From Demequina subtropica (lineage in GTDB: Bacteria > Actinomycetota > Actinomycetes > Actinomycetales > Demequinaceae): DNA of 64,000 bases. Of this stretch, positions 60,541 through 64,000 are shown piece by piece. The position numbers and the translations under genes were made by a program. The stretch's first letter is position 1. Every line of letters begins with the position of its first letter. Below the pieces are notes generated by a model. The model had not been told where the DNA came from, ran no database searches, and was given only the letters and a program-made list of their open reading frames with translations. Location of the stretch: contig NZ_BBMB01000004.1 in NCBI RefSeq assembly GCF_000971235.1, positions 148,988 to 212,987 on the forward strand, read 5' to 3'.

Positions 60541-61578
60541 GTGGCTTTGGTACTGGGACTCGAGAGCACCTGCGATGAGACGGGTGTCGCGCTCGTGGAG
60601 GACGGCGAGCTGCTCGCCGACGTGGTCGCCTCGTCGATGGACGAGCACGCGCGGTTCGGCGGCATCGTCCCCGAGGTCGCGTCGCGCGCGCACCTCGAGG
60701 CGGTGCTCCCGACGCTCGACGAGGCGCTGAGCCGCGCCGGGCGCACGCTCTCCGACGTCGACGCGGTCGCGGTCGCGTCCGGGCCGGGCCTGGTGGGCTC
60801 GCTCACGGTCGGCGTCTCCGCGGCGAAGGCGCTCTCGCTCGGGCTCGGCCGTCCGCTCTACGGCGTCAACCATGTCATCGGCCACGCCGCCGTCGACCAG
60901 CTGGTCCACGGCCGCTTCCCGGACCGCACCATGGCGCTCGTGGTGTCGGGCGGCCACACCTCGCTGCTCATGGTCGACGACATCGCGACGAAGGTCACCG
61001 AGCTGGGCCACACCCTCGACGATGCGGCGGGCGAGGCCTTCGACAAGGTCGGGCGTCTGCTCGGCCTGCCCTACCCCGGCGGTCCGCACGTCGACCGTCT
61101 CGCTCGCGAAGGCGATCCCGAGGCGATCCCGTTCCCGCGCGGCCTGTCCAAGCCCAAGGACATGGCCAAGCATGCGTACGACTTCTCGTTCTCGGGGCTC
61201 AAGACCGCGGTGGCGCGCTGGGTGGAGGCACGTCGCGACTCGGGCCAGGAGGTCCCGATCGAGGACGTGTGCGCGAGCTTCGCTGCCGCGGTGGCCGATG
61301 TGCTGGTCACCAAGACCCTCAACGCGTGCCGCGAGCACGATGTCGAGACGCTCGTGATCGGCGGCGGGTTCTCCGCCAACAGCCAGCTGCGCGAGCTCGC
61401 CCAGGCGCGAGGCGAGGCGGCCGGCATCGACGTCCGCATCCCGCCGCTGCGCTACTGCACCGACAACGGCGCGATGATCGCCGCGCTCGGCTCGGCCGTG
61501 GTCGAGGCAGGGGTGGCCCCCAGCCGCCTCGACATCGGCGTCGACTCGTCCATGCCGCTGTCGACCATCACGGTCTGA
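60541..61578 (+). CDS. tsaD: tRNA N6-adenosine threonylcarbamoyltransferase TsaD
   Basis: 345 residues from GTG 60541. [15 protein letters not shown], the metal-binding [19 protein letters not shown] and [12 protein letters not shown] are intact. It completes t6A37 with TsaB and TsaE. TACAGT ends 6 nt before the GTG with no ribosome site, so it is probably transcribed on its own as a leaderless mRNA. Overlaps the GH3 gene by 3 nt. Confidence 0.97.
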   Translation: MALVLGLESTCDETGVALVEDGELLADVVASSMDEHARFGGIVPEVASRAHLEAVLPTLDEALSRAGRTLSDVDAVAVASGPGLVGSLTVGVSAAKALSLGLGRPLYGVNHVIGHAAVDQLVHGRFPDRTMALVVSGGHTSLLMVDDIATKVTELGHTLDDAAGEAFDKVGRLLGLPYPGGPHVDRLAREGDPEAIPFPRGLSKPKDMAKHAYDFSFSGLKTAVARWVEARRDSGQEVPIEDVCASFAAAVADVLVTKTLNACREHDVETLVIGGGFSANSQLRELAQARGEAAGIDVRIPPLRYCTDNGAMIAALGSAVVEAGVAPSRLDIGVDSSMPLSTITV

Positions 61579-63206
61579 TGCGCGCGGCCGCGGCCGGGGC
61601 GCTCGCGGTGCTGCTCCTTGCCGCCTGCACCGCAAGCAACGGGGACGAGGCGCGCGCGCCCTCGCCGTCCGTGACCGCCGCGGAGCCGCTGCCGTCCGTC
61701 GCCGCATCGTCCCTCCCGGCACCGGTCGCCACCGTCGACGTCGAGCGCCTGGCCTGGGGGCCTGCCGTCGCCGACTGGGACGAGGCGCTCGCGACCGCAC
61801 GCGCGCTGCCGCTGTCGCGCGCCGCCGGCCAGGTGATCGTCACGGACCTCTACACGCCGGACGTCGACGTGGCGCTCGACCGGGTGCGACGTCATCACCT
61901 CGGCGGGGTCATCCTCATGGACGGCGCCGCACCGTCAGCCGAGGCCGTCGCCGCGATCGCGGAGGGCCTCCAGGGCGTCGACGACCGCACGTGGCCCGTC
62001 TGGATCTCGGCGGACGAGGAGGGCGGCGTGGTCTCGCGCCTCTCGGCCGCGGTCACCAGCCTGCCCTCCTTCATGGCCGCCGGCGCGGCGACCGACAAGG
62101 ACGCCGTCACGGACGCGTACCGGGCCTCGGCGGGCGAGATGCGCGCGCTGGGCGTCAACGTGGACTACGCGCCCGTCGCGGATGTCACGATCGGCACGGC
62201 CGACCCGATCATCCGGACGCGGAGCGCGGGCGACGGGCCGGAGGCGGTCGCGGCCGCGGTGACGGCGGCGGTCGAGGGGTTCGTCGCGGGTGGCGTCGTC
62301 CCCGTCATCAAGCACTTCCCGGGCCACGGCTCCGTCACGGTCGACTCGCACATCGGCCTCCCCGTGCAGGACCGCTCCGTGAAGCGGCTCGCGGGTGCCG
62401 ACCTGGTGCCGTTCGCCGAGGCGATCGACGCCGGTGCGCCCGTGGTGATGATGGGGCACATCGTGGTGCCCGAGTGGGGCGAGGACGCGGCGACCTTCGC
62501 GCCGCAGGCGTACGCGTACCTGCGGGACGAGCTCGGCTTCACGGGCGTGATCGTCACGGATGCCCTCAACATGGGCGCCGTGACCGGGTCGCGCGACTCG
62601 GGCCAGGCGGCCGTCGACGCGCTCGCCGCAGGGGCCGACGTGCTCCTCATGCCGAGGAACGCGGGGGACGCGGCGGAGGCGCTCGTGGAGGCCGTGCGCA
62701 GCGGCCGGGTGTCGCGGGACCGGCTCGACGAGGCGGCGGCGCGCTCGATCCTGCTCATGCGGTGGTCGGCGGGCCTCGACACGGCCGTTCCCGCGCCGGG
62801 ATACGCGCGTGGGTTCGCCGCGGCGGGCATAACGGTGGCCGCCGACGACTGCGACGCCCCGCTGGTGGGGCGCAAGGCCAGCATCGTCTCCGGTCCGGAG
62901 CATGCGCGGGCCGCGCTCGCGGCCCGGCTCGAGGACGCGGGTGTCGCGGTCGGGGACGAGGGTACGACGATCGCGCTGGTCCCCTCCGGGCGGACGCGTG
63001 CGACTGCCGATGTGGTGGTGTCGCTCGGGGCGCCGTGGGGGCTCTTCGCGTCGGACGCGGAGGCCTACGTCGCGACGTACGGCGGGTCGCGTGCGACCAT
63101 CGCCGGGCTCGCGGACGTGCTCACGGGAGCCGCCGAGCCGGGCGGCGCCTGGCCGGTCGCGATGAGCGGCGCACCGTTCCCGGCGTGCGCCGTCAGCGCG
63201 GGCTGA
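61578..63206 (+). CDS. GH3 beta-N-acetylhexosaminidase-like lipoprotein (NagZ type)
   Basis: 542 residues. Signal peptide with lipobox LAAC (lipidated Cys17), then a Ser/Ala/Pro linker. The GH3 domain shows WPVWISADEEGGVVSRL, VIKHFPGHGSVTVDSHIGLP and the nucleophile region FTGVIVTDALNMGAVTG. The KHFPGHG plus DSH pattern is that of NagZ-like enzymes, which cut GlcNAc-MurNAc peptidoglycan fragments. Exported and membrane-anchored, so it probably acts on wall turnover products. Its end overlaps the convergent LysR gene by 14 nt. Confidence 0.88.
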   Translation: MRAAAAGALAVLLLAACTASNGDEARAPSPSVTAAEPLPSVAASSLPAPVATVDVERLAWGPAVADWDEALATARALPLSRAAGQVIVTDLYTPDVDVALDRVRRHHLGGVILMDGAAPSAEAVAAIAEGLQGVDDRTWPVWISADEEGGVVSRLSAAVTSLPSFMAAGAATDKDAVTDAYRASAGEMRALGVNVDYAPVADVTIGTADPIIRTRSAGDGPEAVAAAVTAAVEGFVAGGVVPVIKHFPGHGSVTVDSHIGLPVQDRSVKRLAGADLVPFAEAIDAGAPVVMMGHIVVPEWGEDAATFAPQAYAYLRDELGFTGVIVTDALNMGAVTGSRDSGQAAVDALAAGADVLLMPRNAGDAAEALVEAVRSGRVSRDRLDEAAARSILLMRWSAGLDTAVPAPGYARGFAAAGITVAADDCDAPLVGRKASIVSGPEHARAALAARLEDAGVAVGDEGTTIALVPSGRTRATADVVVSLGAPWGLFASDAEAYVATYGGSRATIAGLADVLTGAAEPGGAWPVAMSGAPFPACAVSAG

Positions 63207-64000
63207 CGGGCTCGAGAGAGGCCCGCGCGGCGTCCGCGATCGCGCGTGCCAAAGTGTCGAGGCTCGCGGACTGCACGCGCCACTGCTGCCAGTGCAGCGC
63301 CACATCGAGCGCCGGCTCGCCCAGGTCGACCAGGTCGAGGCCCTCGCGCTGCGCGCGCGGGAGCAGGCCCCAGCCGAGCCCGAGCGCGATCGCCTGGGCG
63401 AACTCGGTCGAGGACGGCACCAGGTGGCGCGGTGCGCCCGTGCCCGCGCCGTGCGCGTCGAGCCAACGCGACTGAAGGTCGTCGCGGCGATCGAAGTCGA
63501 CGATGGGCGCGGTCGCCAGCGCGTCGCCCGTCGCGCCGTCCGGGAACCACCTCCGCGCGAAGGCGGGCGCCGCGACCGCGCGATAGGTCATGCGGCCGAG
63601 CGGGGAGACCGTGCAGCCGGGGACCGCCGCGGCGCGCGTGGTGACCGCCGCGACCACCGCGCCCTGCGCGAGCAGCTCCGCGGTGTAGGACTCGTCCTCG
63701 CGGTGGAGGTGCACCGTGGTGCCGAGCCCGGGCAGCACCTGTGCCAGCGGTGCCAGCAGCCAGGTGGCGAGGGAGTCGGCGTTGACCGCGATGCGGAGCG
63801 GCGCGGGGCGGTCCTCGGGGATGCCGAGCGCGCTCGCGGCCTCCGCCTCCAGGAGCGTCACCTGGCGCGCGTAGCGGATCACGGCCTCGCCTGCCGGCGT
63901 GGCGCGCACGGGGCGCGAGCGGATGAGCAGCACCTGCCCTGCGAGGCGCTCCAGCGTCGCGAGGCGCTGGCTCACCGCGGACTGCGTGACGTGAAGCGCG
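63193..64000 (-). CDS. LysR-family regulator, ArgP/LysG-like (N-terminus outside window)
   Basis: The 269 residues present run from the middle of the helix-turn-helix (ALHVTQSAVSQRLATLE) to the C-terminus; the frame stays open to base 64000 on the - strand, so about 20 residues are missing. GQVLLIRSRPVRATPAG matches the ArgP/LysG subgroup, which senses lysine or arginine and controls the exporter LysE/ArgO. The effector domain spans about residues 75-255. The target exporter would be expected next to its 5' end, beyond the window. Confidence 0.85.
   Translation of the reverse strand, partial: ALHVTQSAVSQRLATLERLAGQVLLIRSRPVRATPAGEAVIRYARQVTLLEAEAASALGIPEDRPAPLRIAVNADSLATWLLAPLAQVLPGLGTTVHLHREDESYTAELLAQGAVVAAVTTRAAAVPGCTVSPLGRMTYRAVAAPAFARRWFPDGATGDALATAPIVDFDRRDDLQSRWLDAHGAGTGAPRHLVPSSTEFAQAIALGLGWGLLPRAQREGLDLVDLGEPALDVALHWQQWRVQSASLDTLARAIADAARASLEPVSPR

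Overview
The window is about 64 kb of very GC-rich DNA (roughly 70% by eye) from an actinobacterium, most likely of the order Micrococcales (Demequina/Cellulomonas-like; inferred from gene order, GTG/TTG starts, codon use and protein signatures, not from a database search). Most of it is the chromosomal information-processing core: trpT-secE-nusG-rplKA, rplJL, rpoBC, the str operon (rpsL-rpsG-fusA-tuf), the complete S10/spc run (rpsJ to rplO), secY-adk-map, infA-rpmJ-rpsM-rpsK-rpoA-rplQ-truA and rplM-rpsI-glmM. No rRNA gene, insertion sequence, prophage or CRISPR array was seen.

Left end (1-9214, + strand): an operon of a secreted Fn3/Ig-like protein (cut by the window edge), a MoxR AAA+ ATPase, a DUF58 protein, a membrane transglutaminase-fold protein with two of three catalytic residues replaced, a proline-rich FHA protein and a PP2C Ser/Thr phosphatase. 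It resembles the bifidobacterial PFNA cluster; the matching Ser/Thr kinase is presumably upstream of base 1. The FHA protein and the phosphatase share a repeated Asp-Asp-Ala-Thr motif. A two-gene ABC exporter and a class I aminotransferase follow on the - strand.

Centre (12.4-49.9 kb): the ribosomal and RNA polymerase genes with recognisable promoters, an L10-type leader, strong hairpin terminators, and a 25-nt leader element shared by rpsL and rpsJ. Two loci interrupt the classical order: a sulfotransferase plus a small membrane protein between tuf and rpsJ, and three small paralogous LRV-repeat proteins (here lrvA, lrvB, lrvC) between map and infA. Several ribosomal proteins (L15, S3, L17, S9) carry low-complexity extensions.

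Right end (49.9-64 kb): cell-envelope and housekeeping genes (glmM, dedA, a methyltransferase, coaA, glmS, acpS, alr), the t6A genes tsaE-tsaB-rimI and tsaD, with a large palindrome, a nitroreductase and a MazEF-like toxin-antitoxin pair lodged between rimI and tsaD, then a GH3 lipoprotein and the truncated gene of an ArgP/LysG-like LysR regulator.

Two features run through the whole window. Many genes have a -10-like hexamer only 6-7 nt before the start codon, as expected of leaderless mRNAs. The 9-mer GCATCGTCC and its complement occur about two dozen times where about one is expected from composition, including inverted pairs that form intergenic hairpins.
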